Position numbers and translations under genes: made by a program. A stretch of 64,000 nt of DNA from Caprella mutica (lineage: Eukaryota; Arthropoda; Malacostraca; Amphipoda; Caprellidae). The notes under the pieces are model-generated. The model had not been told where the DNA came from. It did not search any database and saw only the letters and a program-made list of their open reading frames with translations. The stretch spans positions 1-64,000 of the forward strand of contig CANNZV010002568.1 of NCBI GenBank assembly GCA_947561585.1, read 5' to 3'. Below, one piece after another: positions 49,431 through 59,848 of the stretch (the stretch's first letter is position 1; every line of letters begins with the position of its first letter).

Positions 49431-49929
49431 GCATATGACAGGTTAATACTGCCTGTAGGCAGAGAAACTCCAACTAAGGCTTAAATCAATCAGCACAAAA
49501 GAATCGGTATGATGAGAATGGTTCAATTATTTGGTTGAAGCTTAACACAATAATTGAAGAAACTATTTACCTGTGAATAGATTATGCAAAGGACTTTATT
49601 ATATTATGTATTAATTCCAAATTAGTAGTGTTGCATATAATCAATCAACATATATTTCAAATTTCAATGAATATCGGTATCTGAAAATACTTTCAATTAT
49701 CTATCAATAACATTCATTTAGTCTTTATTGATCAACAAAATTGAATACGATCTACATTTAATATTCCTTAATAGTTTTAATTGAACTTTGTATACTAATT
49801 CATTGTTTTAATTTTTCAGGCATTTCACTTTTTAAATAAGAATTTAATTTTATAATCTAAGATGGAACCAAAAAACAAAACCGCACACTGATGACGATTT
49901 AATTGCTGCAGTGACTGAGTGAACAAGTC

Positions 49930-50850
49930 CAAGATGTTCAAGTAGAATGTGAAGCGTTTCAGCTCATTGATCCTGTGCCACACCGTGTTGGACGTGGAGA
50001 ACTGTCGGTGAGAGATAACTGGCATCGAATTGCTGTGGATGTCACTCACTATGAAAATTGTCTGTATCTCTTGATGATTGATTGTGGGCCTTCTAGGTTT
50101 GCAATTTGACGAAAGCTGCTGAATAATAGAGCAGTGAGTATCGTTGCTCAACTTCATCAATTGGTAGTTGAGCGTGGAGCGTGTGAAGAGTTTCTGCTTG
50201 TTAACTCTACAGCATTTAGGTTGGCAGCTGTTTTTAAGTTTGCTGACGAATGGGGAATTCCTCTTCAGTTCCATGCTGCATATGCCCCTAGCGTCAATAG
50301 AATCGTTGAACGAAATCACTGAACAATTGGCAACATTTTGGTACAATGCAACTCCTCACGAAGATGGGAACGAAGTGTCCGTTTCAAGCCACCGGTTGTT
50401 TAGGCATTCGTGGCGGTTACCTTATGACGTAAATGTAATCAAAAAGGATCTTTAAGGCAGTGATAGTTTCACTGTCGAAGACAAGGTATGGGTTAAACCG
50501 GCAGTACCGTCGTGCATGAAGCAATGGGCTTAGGGGGAGGTGACCAAAGTCATTTCTCAGCATGTTGTAGAAGTAAATGGGATGTCACGGCATATCAGGG
50601 ACTTGCGAAAACGTGAGCACTCGGAAACCAAAGAAGTTTTAAATAGCGAAAATAATTATTATGATGCCCAAGCTATTGTTCTTAATGAGAACGATGAGCT
50701 GGTGGAGCCAGAGAGGGTTGTTGAACAGGAAAGAGGTGCGATTGGTTGTGATGCTGAAGTGATTGCTGACGAAAAGCATGTTGCTATGACTGAAGATTCA
50801 GCCCCTGTAGCCCGGCGGTCAGGGAAAGTGCGACGGCCACTGCAGTAGTT
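49930..50850 (+). pseudogene. Decayed Gypsy-type LTR retrotransposon, integrase end of pol
   Basis: Plus-strand pieces match the integrase catalytic core of Gypsy-like elements: DVTHYENCLYLLMIDCG (about 50035-50095), a middle block with EWGIPLQFHAAYAPSVN (about 50245-50300), and ERNH just before an in-frame stop. A charged C-terminal tail ends near 50848 in RRSGKVRRPLQ. At least three stops or frameshifts disrupt it. Gag, protease and reverse transcriptase are absent, so this is a 3' fragment. Some open minus frames here (for example 49825-50346) are antisense shadows. Confidence 0.78.
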
Positions 50851-50891
50851 GCATGATTATGTCCTTTGAGTTGATTGAAGAACTAGGAGGG

Positions 50892-51170
50892 ATGTGGGGA
50901 AAAATAGGTGATCCATTTTTTGTCTATTGGTAACTGAGTGCAAATCTGACAATGCGGGTTTCGCACTTGTGCGTCGGCTCGAACGTCAGTAGTGTTAGAG
51001 TTCATAGAATGATGTTGTCTGATATTATTTCTTGTCAATTAATTACTCTGAACTAACTAGTGTTTCTTCTTTGAAATAAGTGGCTTGGAACGTCATTACA
51101 GTAGGGTGGATTCTCTTCGTCTGAAATATATACACAGCCTATACTCAATGGTCTGTGGCCTTCTCATCAG
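50892..51170 (+). mobile_element. Probable 3' LTR of the Gypsy-type remnant
   Basis: A purine-rich tract (GAAGAACTAGGAGGGA) just after the pol tail is followed by TGTGGGGAAAAATAGG, the usual layout of polypurine tract and LTR start. The right boundary (a CA near 51170) is a guess because no second LTR is present. Confidence 0.45.
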
Positions 51171-51194
51171 GTATCAGCCTAATATAGAAAAATA

Positions 51195-51389
51195 GAGAAT
51201 TATTGCTAATAGGCATAACCAAATTTCTTTCCAAAATGATCAAATTACCATAAATTCTCTCCAAAGAAGCATTGTAACATAGGAGAAGAGAAACTTAGAT
51301 ATTTCTCGCCATTTGTAATTGAAGGGCTCAAAATAACTGTCACAAACTCGCCATTAAAATGGCAAGTTTGGACATGCTTCATTACCTGG
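51195..51389. mobile_element. Family B MITE, inverted, left end lost
   Basis: Carries CTCGCCATTTGTAATTGAAG, AACTGTCACAAACTCGCCAT and TTTGGACATGCTTCATTACC, the inverse of 18799-19025. It is followed by family D sequence (51405-51565). Confidence 0.7.
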
Positions 51390-51568
51390 TGAATACCTAT
51401 CTATATAATATATTTTATATTTAGGTGTTTACTTTTGATAATTATATAGGTATTGACGACCGTCAACTTACAAAAGTCAGAAATTGCAATTAAATTTTAG
51501 TGACTGCATTATATACTAATTATTATTGACTATTTTTGGAAAAAAAAGATATACCTATTGCCTATTGG

Positions 51569-51960
51569 CCAGGTAATGAAGCATGTCCAAGCTCCAGTCT
51601 GCAAAAGATGCATGAAGTTGTGAACTTATGAAGTTTATCCAGCGACTGTTGAGGCTTATAAATTAGTCTCCTGAATTATCCAGTGACAATTTCCTAATTA
51701 ATTCCTATGTTTACATGTAATTAGTGGAGAGAATTTTGAGAATTTTGATCATTTTGAAGAGAAATTTGAAAATCTTTGGAGACAAATCACTCGAAAAATT
51801 AAACATCTGGAGTCTGATTGTGCATGCTTTGCAGACTGGTCCAAACTCGCCATCTTAATGGCGAGATTGTGACAGTTATTTTGAGCCCTTCAATTGCAAA
51901 TGGTGAGAAATTGAGAATTATCTAACTTTCAAATTCTCCTATGCTGCAGCTACTATGTTA
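51569..51960. mobile_element. Family B MITE split by a family C element
   Basis: Begins CCAGGTAATGAAGCATGTCC and resumes after the insertion as TCCAAACTCGCCATCTTAAT. The inserted family C element is 51594-51839. Confidence 0.72.
51594..51839. mobile_element. Family C MITE inside a family B copy
   Basis: Starts CCAGTCTGCAAAAGATGC and ends GCTTTGCAGACTGG. Flanks TCCAAGCT and TCCAAACT match at 7 of 8. Interior has TAATTCCTATGTTTACATG, the shared core in inverse form. Confidence 0.8.
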
Positions 51961-51974
51961 TTCCACACTGGAAT

Positions 51975-52135
51975 CTTTGGCATCTTGCACCCGCACAGCA
52001 CATTAGGAGTAGGGTGCACGGCGCATGCCTCCTCTCCCCCCCCCTCTCCAGTGATCAGGGGAGGTGGGGTGCACGTCGCACGCCTTCCCCCCTCCAGTGA
52101 TGCAAGGGGGAGGGGCATATACAGTGTGTCCAAGT
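51975..52135. other. GC-rich inverted segment
   Basis: A local GC-rich island in AT-rich DNA with C/G runs (TCTCCCCCCCCCTCTCC, GATCAGGGGAGGTGGGGTGC, TTCCCCCCTCCAGTGATG). GTGCACGGCGCATGCC and GTGCACGTCGCACGCC form a near-direct repeat. No start, domain or RNA structure recognised. Confidence 0.5.
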
Positions 52136-52856
52136 ATAAGTACATCTTATAAGTACTATTTATAATTCATTAATATCAATCTACAGATTTCGTATCTATG
52201 GTACCAATATATTATACTTATTATCATGAAATGATGAATATTTAGAATCAATGGTAGTGAATACATTATTAGTGGACACCAAATCAGAACCACAACATAC
52301 TATACGTTAATTTAAATCATTTTGATTCTCTAAGGCATTGGGCATTAGATGTGGTCACTTCAAACTATACGTAAATTTATAGGTACATCAATTTTTATTA
52401 ATTATTCAAACTTTGTGTGAATAATGAATAGATTACAAAAATATAATTGTTAGTAGGTCTATACAGTTTTTTCTTATATGACCGATGATGTGAATCTGAC
52501 TGATAATTTGGAATTTACCCTAAATTAATTTTTTCTCAATTTATTGTACTGGTAGTACCTTTCAAGTTAGAAATATAGGTCAGAGTTTTAATTGAATTAT
52601 TTTACCTGTTTTCAGTTTTAAAGGAAGATATTAGTTACATAATGAAGTAGGTACTCAAATAACTAACTAGGTAAGTATGTATACTATTTCTTTATTGTAA
52701 CATACATAGAAGAAATAATATACCTACTTACCTAGTTAGTTATTTTAGTACCCACTAGTACCTACTTCATTATGTAACGAATATCTTCCTTTAAAATTGA
52801 AAACTGGTAAAATAATTAAATTAAAACTCTGACCTATATTTCTAACTTGAAAGGTA

Positions 52857-54827
52857 GCGTCAGACCGGGTGGCTTTGAGCACTTCAACATTCCGGGTGAA
52901 GTTGCGCATCGGTAATTGACAGTGAATGCGTGAAAATATTTCAAATCTGACAACACCATTGGAAAGAACAGCTCTTAAACCCCCTAGTGCATAAATTTCA
53001 CGAAAATTGTAAGAGATTAAGTATAGATACTAAGTGTTCGAACAGAGACCTATGTTTTTTATGGCAAAATAATTATTTTGGACTAGAATCGAATCTCCGC
53101 GAACTATGCTGTAGTGTTGATGATTATGCTCCAATTTGATTGCAATTTACGTTGGATACGCATAATTTACTGCAGATTAACGTCATGTAAGATGATTTTA
53201 ATAATAATTATAAATTATTGAGATATAACCAATATACTAGATGCGCAAGATCAACCTGGGAATATTTTAATTCACGGGTGGACTTGCGCACATTTATTAA
53301 TAAAGTTAAAGAGCTCTTATTCATTAATAAACCTGTGATATTCATCCCCGATACTCCTATATCACGGTAATTCCACAGCAGCCTCGTCCTCACGGCAATT
53401 GCACAGCAGCCGCGCCCTCACAGCAATTGCACAGCAGCCGCGCCCTCACGGCAATTGCACAGCAGCCGCGCCCTCACGGCAATTGCACAGCAGCCGCGCC
53501 CTCACGGCAATTGCACAGTAGCCGCGCCCTCACGGCAATTGCACAGCAGCCGCGCCCTCACGGCAATTGCACAGCAGCCGCGCCCTCACGGCAATTGCAC
53601 AGCAGCCGCGCCCTCACGGCAATTGCACAGCAGCCGCGCCCTCACGGCAATTGCACAGCAGCCTCGCCCTCACGGCAATTGCACAGCAGCCTCGCCCTCA
53701 CGGCAATTGCACAGCAGCCTCGCCCTCACGGCAATTCCACAGCAGACTCGCCCTCACGGCAATTGCACAGCAGCCTCACGGCAATTCCACAGCAGCCTCA
53801 CGGCAATTCCACAGCAGTCTCACGGCAATTCCACAGCAGTCTCACGGCAATTCCACAGCAGTCTCACGGCAATTCCACAGCAGCCTCGCCCTCACGGCAA
53901 TTGCACAGCAGCCTCGCCCTCACGGCAATTGCACAGCAGCCTCGCCCTCACGGCAATTCCACAGCAGACTCGCCCTCACGGCAATTGCACAGCAGCCTCA
54001 CGGCAATTCCACAGCAGCCTCACGGCAATTCCACAGCAGTCTCACGGCAATTCCACAGCAGTCTCACGGCAATTCCACAGCAGTCTCACGGCAATTCCAC
54101 AGCAGACTCACGGCAATTCCACAGCAGACTCACGGCAATTCCACAGCAGACTCACGGCAATTCCACAGCAGACTCACGGCAATTCCACAGCAGACTCACG
54201 GCAGTTGCACAGCAGACTCACGGCAGTTGCACAGCAGACTCACGGCAGTTGCACAGCAGACTCACGGCAGTTGCACAGCAGACTCACGGCAATTCCACAG
54301 CAGAGTCACGGCAATTCCACAGCAGACTCACGACAATTTCACAGCAGACTCACGGCAATTGCACAGCAGACTCACGGCAATTCCACAGCAGACTCACGGC
54401 AATTCCATAGCAGACTCACGGCAATTCCACAGCAGCCTCACTGCAATTGCACAGCAGATTGGGGCAGTTGCATAGAAGATTGGGGCAGATTCACGGCAGT
54501 TGCATAGCATATCGGGGTAAGATTTTCTATGCACAGTTTATACATAGGATGAACTTGCGCATTGCGCAGTTTCACATTAGGTGAATTTGCGCAGTGCGCA
54601 AGTACACCCGGTAAATGCGCAAAATTCACCCGTTTTATCCCCACGATCTTTGCGCACAGTTTTTCGATGGTAACTTATTTTCTATTGAACTTAAAGAGTT
54701 GAAACTTGGTGAGCACCTAGGTCTACCCTTCATCTATCTGCACACAAAAAATCAGATTTCTGACTTCTCTAGTTTTTTCGTAAAATCAAAGTATGCGGAA
54801 AATGCGCAAAGCCACCCGGTCCGACGC
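52857..54827. mobile_element. TA-flanked transposon with internal minisatellite, copy 2
   Basis: Same family as 37503-39123: ends GCGTCAGACCGGGTGGCTTT and GCGTCGGACCGGGTGGCTTT (right, reverse complement), TA on both sides (52855-52856, 54828-54829). The palindromic partner arm shows the empty site (GGTACTAC), proving insertion into TA. Non-array flanks are close to identical with copy 1; the arrays differ. Confidence 0.93.
53362..54460. repeat. 22/28-bp minisatellite array in TA transposon copy 2
   Basis: Mixes a 28-bp unit (CTCACGGCAATTGCACAGCA plus GCCGCGCC) with the 22-bp unit also seen in copy 1. A block of about 216 bp (28-mers followed by 22-mers) occurs twice in tandem from about 53665 to 54090. 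All three plus frames are open for 300-350 codons, for the same arithmetic reason as in copy 1. Confidence 0.94.
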
Positions 54828-54895
54828 TACTACCAGTACAACAAATTAAGAAAAAACTGTATAGCCCTACTAATAATTATATTCTTGTAATATAA

Positions 54896-56160
54896 CAATT
54901 TAACCAGAATCGAAATTATTATCATAGACATTATAGTTGTTATCAATATTGCATCATAATTCAGTACGCGGAGTGACAAGTAAACAAACATGTTCAGTTC
55001 AATCGAACATGTTTAGATCATTCAATTCACTAAGTAAGAACTTGTTCTTAATGATACCTTGATAATATATATGATGATTATACATCTGAATAATATTAAA
55101 TAAATTGAAGTAGGTATATAGGATAAGTTATGTACAAATTAGAGGGCAGTTCCACATTTTCGATCACATAAGAAAAAATCATTTAATATTTTTAATTGGT
55201 ATCCAGGTATCACAAATACCTATTAAAATCACCAGTTTAAATGCAATATAATAATTTTTCTTTGTATGGTGTACCATACGAATAAGATATTTTAAACTAG
55301 GTAGGCACCAATTCATGGTTATTTAAGGTACCCAAGTACGAATTATCAGACAGTTCCACATTATTGGTCAAAGAAAAATTATTATGGATACCAACTAAAA
55401 TAAAAATTAAATAATTATCAAAATATAGTTTTTTCTTATATGACCGAAGATGTGGAACTGACCGATAATTCGGAGCTTACCCTATAGGTATAACTATGGT
55501 AGTATCTGTTTATTATATTAATCAAAATACATAATTAAATGAACAGTAATGTTTAAACTAATGCTTTATAATTTATCAAATTCAAATCTAAATTTTCTGA
55601 TCGTATTATTTAATTTTTATTTTAGTTGGTATCCATGATACTATCATTGATACCAAGTTACCAACTAAAATAAAAATTAAATAATTATCAAAATATCATT
55701 TTTTCTTATATGACCGAAGATGTGGAACTGACAAGTAATTCGGAACTTACCCTAAGGCTATATCAACGTAGTATATTGTTTTGATTATTCTCTAGTGCAT
55801 TGGGTAAGTCCTGAATTATTGAACGGTTCCACATTTTCGGTCATGTAAGAAAAGAGTAAATAGGTAATAATTATTGAACTTTATAGGTACCCATGATACC
55901 TGAAGCCTGGTTACTGTATATAACCTGGTACCTAAGTGGTAACTGGTAGATATAAGGTTAAACTGGTTGTATTTACTTTTATTTTTATCAATCAAAAATG
56001 TGGAATTTGCCCAAATAGCCAAATTGTTAGGTAGCCTATCATCATTATCAGTGAACTTAACTGTACATTAGATATCTGAAATTATTATTTAAGAGATGTT
56101 TACCATATATATTATATTCTTAATAATATAATAACACAGATACCGATATCACATTATATA
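54896..56160. other. AT-rich spacer with several short MITE ends
   Basis: Besides the MITEs listed separately, single ends of the 24147-type family occur at about 55150-55185 and 55804-55860 (GGTTCCACATTTTCGGTCAT). No gene seen. Confidence 0.5.
55338..55486. mobile_element. Short MITE, TTCCACATNTTCGGTCATAT family
   Basis: Left CGAATTATCAGACAGTTCCA; right TTTTTTCTTATATGACCGAA followed by GATGTGGAACTGACCGATAA and CGGAGCTTACCC. Terminal repeats are about 45 bp. A near copy of its right half is at about 55690-55755. Confidence 0.78.
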
Positions 56161-56723
56161 CCTATGTAATTTGTAAATAGCCTCAAAATAGGCTGGCAAA
56201 TTGGCGGGAAAACATGAGAATAAGTCCTGATATTTAGAACTTGTTCAGTAACTTCAGTGATGGTATTGTGACGTATATATTATGATGAATGCGATTTGAT
56301 GACGTCACAGTGAAGCTATGTAATGAGGTTTGCTTTCAGAGAGGTATCTAATGTTTTGACTGTTCAGTGTGTTTCAGAAGTAATTTAATAACAATTAAGT
56401 GTGAATAGCTATAAGTATAAGTGCACGCTGCACACATCTGAAGACTGAAGTTATGTGAAAAATCGCACGTCTGTGTTGAATATAACATTTCAGGGAACTT
56501 CTAGCACACGCCATCAAATAGTTAATATGATTTTGAGCATTCATGGCGTGCGGCAGATATTACATTTTATGCCAAAGATTCCAGTATGGATGTTATTCAA
56601 CTTATTTTGGAGAGAATTTAAGATAATTTGATCATTTTGGATAGAAATTTTGGTATATTTTTTGGAGAGAGCTGGAGAGTTTATTAGTCATACAATTTTA
56701 GTTGGCCTATTGACGACTCAATG
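56161..56723. other. Mostly unique spacer
   Basis: Contains a TGACGTCA palindrome at about 56300 and a short plus open frame from 56545 (MACGRYYILCQRFQYGCYST), neither with enough context to call. Family B-like sequence begins near 56608. Confidence 0.3.
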
Positions 56724-56959
56724 CCAGTCTGTATTTGGTGCTCAAAATTCCAATGACTTTATGAAAAAGCTGAAAAAATCCACCATAAATTTCCAGTAAT
56801 TTGGCTGATCCACCAATATTTTATCCATTTTTCCACCAAAAATTAATGGTAATAAAAAAATAAATAGCTAAAAATCCATCGACTTAGTTAGAATATTATT
56901 TTCAAAGGAGAAAAATTCTGCCAACAAGTCGGTGGAATTTACCATGAAATACAGTCTGG
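56724..56959. mobile_element. Family A MITE, complete
   Basis: 236 bp from CCAGTCTGTATTTGGTG to AAATACAGTCTGG, flanked by ACTCAATG on both sides (perfect 8 bp), inside family D sequence. Confidence 0.9.
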
Positions 56960-57022
56960 ACTCAATGAACATTCTCTGAAACTATCCCAGTCTGTATTTG
57001 GTGCACAATATTCCACTGACTT

Positions 57023-57460
57023 CCAGGTAAACTGAGAAAATAAAAGCATGTCCAAACTCGCCATTATAATGGCGAGTTTGTGAAAGTTATTTTGAGCCCT
57101 TCAATTGTAAATGGCCAAGTAAAATAGTATGTCTCATAAACTCACCATTTGTCTCTCCAGCTCTCTCCAAAATTCATCAAATTCTCTCCAAAATAACATT
57201 GTAGCATAGGAGAAAAATAGATAAAACTCGCCATTTGCAATTGAAGGGCTCAAAATAACTGTCACAAACTCGTCATTTAAATGGCGAGTTTGGACATGCA
57301 GATGCTCTATCACTTGGGTAAATGGCGAGAAATATCTAAGTTTCTCCTATGCTAAAATGTTATTTTGGAGAGAATTTATGATAATTTGATCATTTTTGAG
57401 AGAAATTTGGTGATTTTAGGAGAGAGCTGAAGAGTTTATTAGCCATACTATTTTGTTTGG
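57023..57460. mobile_element. Family B MITE split by another family B
   Basis: Starts CCAGGTAAACTGAG and ends CATACTATTTTGTTTGG. Flanks ACTGACTT and ACCGACTT match at 7 of 8. Interrupted at 57115-57317. Confidence 0.78.
57115..57317. mobile_element. Family B MITE, innermost
   Basis: Starts CCAAGTAAAATAGTATG, ends TCTATCACTTGG, flanked by GTAAATGG on both sides (perfect 8 bp). Inserted in inverse orientation to its host copy. Confidence 0.88.
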
Positions 57461-57747
57461 ACCGACTTTTTCAAAAAGCTGAGAAAATCCACTATATAAG
57501 TTTCCAGTAATTTTGCTGATTCACCAACATTTTCTCTAATTATCCACCAAAAATTAATGGTAATATAGGAATAAATAGCTAAAAACCAACTGACTTTGTC
57601 AGAATATCATTTTCTAAGGGGAAAAATTCCACCGACATGTTGGTGGAATTTACCACGAAATACAGACTGGATTAACTAGGCATGTAAACATAGGAATTAA
57701 TTAGAAAATAGTCGCCGGATAATTCAGGAGATTAATTTCAAGGCATC

Positions 57748-57993
57748 CCAGTTTGTATTTGGTGCACTGAACTCCTCTGACTTTTTCAAAAATCTGAGAA
57801 ATAGCTGCCAGCCTGCCAACATTTTCCATCAATTTGTCTAGTCCTCCAACATTTTTCCAGTTTCTCCTCCCAAAATTAATGGTAATATAGGAATTAATAG
57901 CTAAATACCCTCCGATATTGCAGGAATTCTTTTATTAGAGAAATTGAATATCTCCCGATATATCCTTGGGATTTACCACTAAATACAATCTGG
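57748..57993. mobile_element. Diverged family A MITE inside family C
   Basis: Starts CCAGTTTGTATTTGGTGCAC, ends AAATACAATCTGG, flanked by AAGGCATC on both sides (perfect 8 bp). The host family C copy runs from about 57672 to 58057 (TCTTTTGCAGACTGG). Confidence 0.87.
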
Positions 57994-58086
57994 AAGGCAT
58001 CAATAGTCCGATAGTTGCCGGATAAACTTCACCACTTCATGCATCTTTTGCAGACTGGTCTCTAACTACCTAACTCAACCCTAAGA

Positions 58087-58334
58087 CCAGTTTGTATTTG
58101 GTGCACTGAACTCCTCTGACTTTTCAAAAATCTGAGAAATAGGTAGCTGCCAACATTTTTCATCAATTTATCTAGTCCTCCAACATATTTGATATTTCCA
58201 GTTTTCCCTCCATAAATTAATGATAATATAGGAATTAATAGCTAAATATCCTCCGATATTGCAGGAATTTTTTTATTAGAAAAATTGAAGATCTGCCGAC
58301 ATATCATTGGAATTTATCACCAAATACAATCTGG
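58087..58334. mobile_element. Diverged family A MITE, second copy
   Basis: Starts CCAGTTTGTATTTGGTGCAC and ends AAATACAATCTGG. Flanks CCCTAAGA and CCCTAGTA agree only partly. Same subfamily as 57748-57993. Confidence 0.8.
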
Positions 58335-58627
58335 CCCTAGTATTGGTTACAAATTTTACCATCAAATACAACCTGGGATATACTAGTCATACTATCAAGT
58401 TTTCTACTGTATACTGTATAGCAAATAGGTACCTCTATGTACCTTACCGTACATAGAGGCTAGCCATACAATACCTATTATTAGTACTTATCAATATGTG
58501 ATAAGTCCATGATCCGTCAAGTTACCATTTACCAACCAACTACTTAGTACTAAGCTACTAACTAGCCATGAAAAACAGTTTTTAAGTGGGAAAAACCTCC
58601 CTGGAAGCTACATTTCTCTCTATAAAT
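58335..58627. other. No supported feature
   Basis: AT-rich spacer before the candidate exon at 58628; TATAAAT lies directly ahead of its ATG (58621-58627), too close to serve as a TATA box for it. Confidence 0.35.
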
Positions 58628-58689
58628 ATGGACAAAGGAGACATCAATTTTGATATGAATAATATTCCTGCTAGGAGGAGAGGCCTCAG
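58628..58689 (+). CDS. Candidate first coding exon of an unidentified gene
   Basis: An ATG in fair context (AAATATGGA) opens 20 codons reading MDKGDINFDMNNIPARRRGL, followed by a strong splice donor (CAG|GTAAGC). An in-frame stop lies 14 codons upstream, compatible with a true start. No matching downstream exon could be identified in the window, whose remaining sequence is occupied on the other strand by SURF1. I do not recognise the peptide. It may be chance. Confidence 0.3.
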
Positions 58690-59848
58690 GTAAGCAGACA
58701 CCAATTGATGAGAGTAAAACAAAACAATGAATAAATTCATCTTATTCTTTCTTCAGTTTTATGAGAATATAGGTGCTTACAGAGACCATGTATGATGTAC
58801 CTCAAAGAATAAAATTCTTGAAAATTTTACTGCAGCAATCATGGCAAAATATGAACTCATTACATAAATGAAACCACAGAGTCGCGTGAGAAGAGATAAG
58901 TTTCAAGTTTTGAACAAAAGAAATTTTATAAGTTTTTGGAGAGTAAAAAGATTATTTTGTGCTTTACTAATTTTAAAACATAAATTATCTATCCAAATAG
59001 GGATCTCGCTAACTATAATAAAAACATAAGAAGGTATAAAATCAATATAAAACAGCTAAAACTAAGGGCCATGAAAATAATTTAGGTGTGAAATAATGAT
59101 AAATAAACATATACCTACAGGCAAATCCATTACAACAGACACCCCTACAAGGGACAAAAATGGTACGTTCTGACTGACTGCATCTAGCTACAACCAACTC
59201 TTTAAATTATATGGTTTAACAAATAATTTATTCGTCTATACTAACTATCCAGTCAAATATTGATCCGCCAATTTTTCTTTGATTAGAAAAGTCAAGGTCA
59301 AAGAGGGCAAAAGCCCTTTTTCATTTAAAAAGTTAAATAATATAATTTTGTATACCTATAAAGGATGCTTGGCTTATTCCAATAAAAGAAAGTTATGACC
59401 TTTCAAAAATGGTGACATAAAAGCATTTTGACTTTTTCAAAAAAAGTTCACAAGGTCATAACTTATGACCTATAAAAGCTAAAGAGCCCAGATTCTCAAA
59501 ATCGAATTTTTCGGGCACAAGCACCCTTTTTACCAACTTCCAAGCAAATCTGAGAGGGTATGGTCACGTGGTGTTAACCCTTGGACCAACTGTCCTGGAA
59601 TACCCCTATAAAGAGATGACATGTTACAAAACTGCGAGTAACATTGAAAGGAGAAAGACAATTATTAACCCTAATTATAACTGTCTGGGACCCACCATAT
59701 AGATAGGAAATAACAATAAAAATATTTTTATAGATTGTAATTACAATAAACTATTAACAAACAAAATAATAATGGTTGTTCTCAATATAGCTAACTAATC
59801 ATTAACATGAGTGTAGGCATCATCCAATAAAATCTAAGGACAATTTCT
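58690..59848. other. Spacer with one long-range repeat
   Basis: 59330-59560 (TTCAAAAATGGTGACATAAA, AGTTCACAAGGTCATAACTT) recurs at 63645-63880. No gene seen; the SURF1 3' UTR should lie at the right end. Confidence 0.5.

Larger units (their letters stand above)
52410..54895. mobile_element. Long palindrome interrupted by a TA transposon
   Basis: Left-arm blocks TTTCAAGTTAGAAATATAGG, AAGGAAGATATTAGTTACAT and AACTAACTAGGTAAGTATGT return as reverse complements between about 52715 and 52856, apex near 52700. The outer arm resumes after the transposon: TACTACCAGTACAACAAATT at 54828 mirrors the left-arm ATTTATTGTACTGGTAGTA. The left arm also contains a half copy of the 24147-type MITE (52472-52526) that the right arm lacks. 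Confidence 0.85.
56987..57670. mobile_element. Family A MITE split by family B
   Basis: Starts CCAGTCTGTATTTGGTG and ends AAATACAGACTGG; interrupted from 57023 to 57460. Confidence 0.8.

Noticed and set aside
49825..50346. 173-codon minus frame
   Set aside because: Antisense to the decayed integrase, which carries the recognisable motifs on the plus strand.
53427..54507. Open frames of 302-350 codons
   Set aside because: Same arithmetic artefact of a 22/28-bp array within a transposon; no independent sign of a gene.
56290..56310. TGACGTCA palindrome as a promoter element
   Set aside because: An isolated 8-bp match with no transcript evidence; a similar TGACGTCA-like site at 30660 lies inside a transposon.
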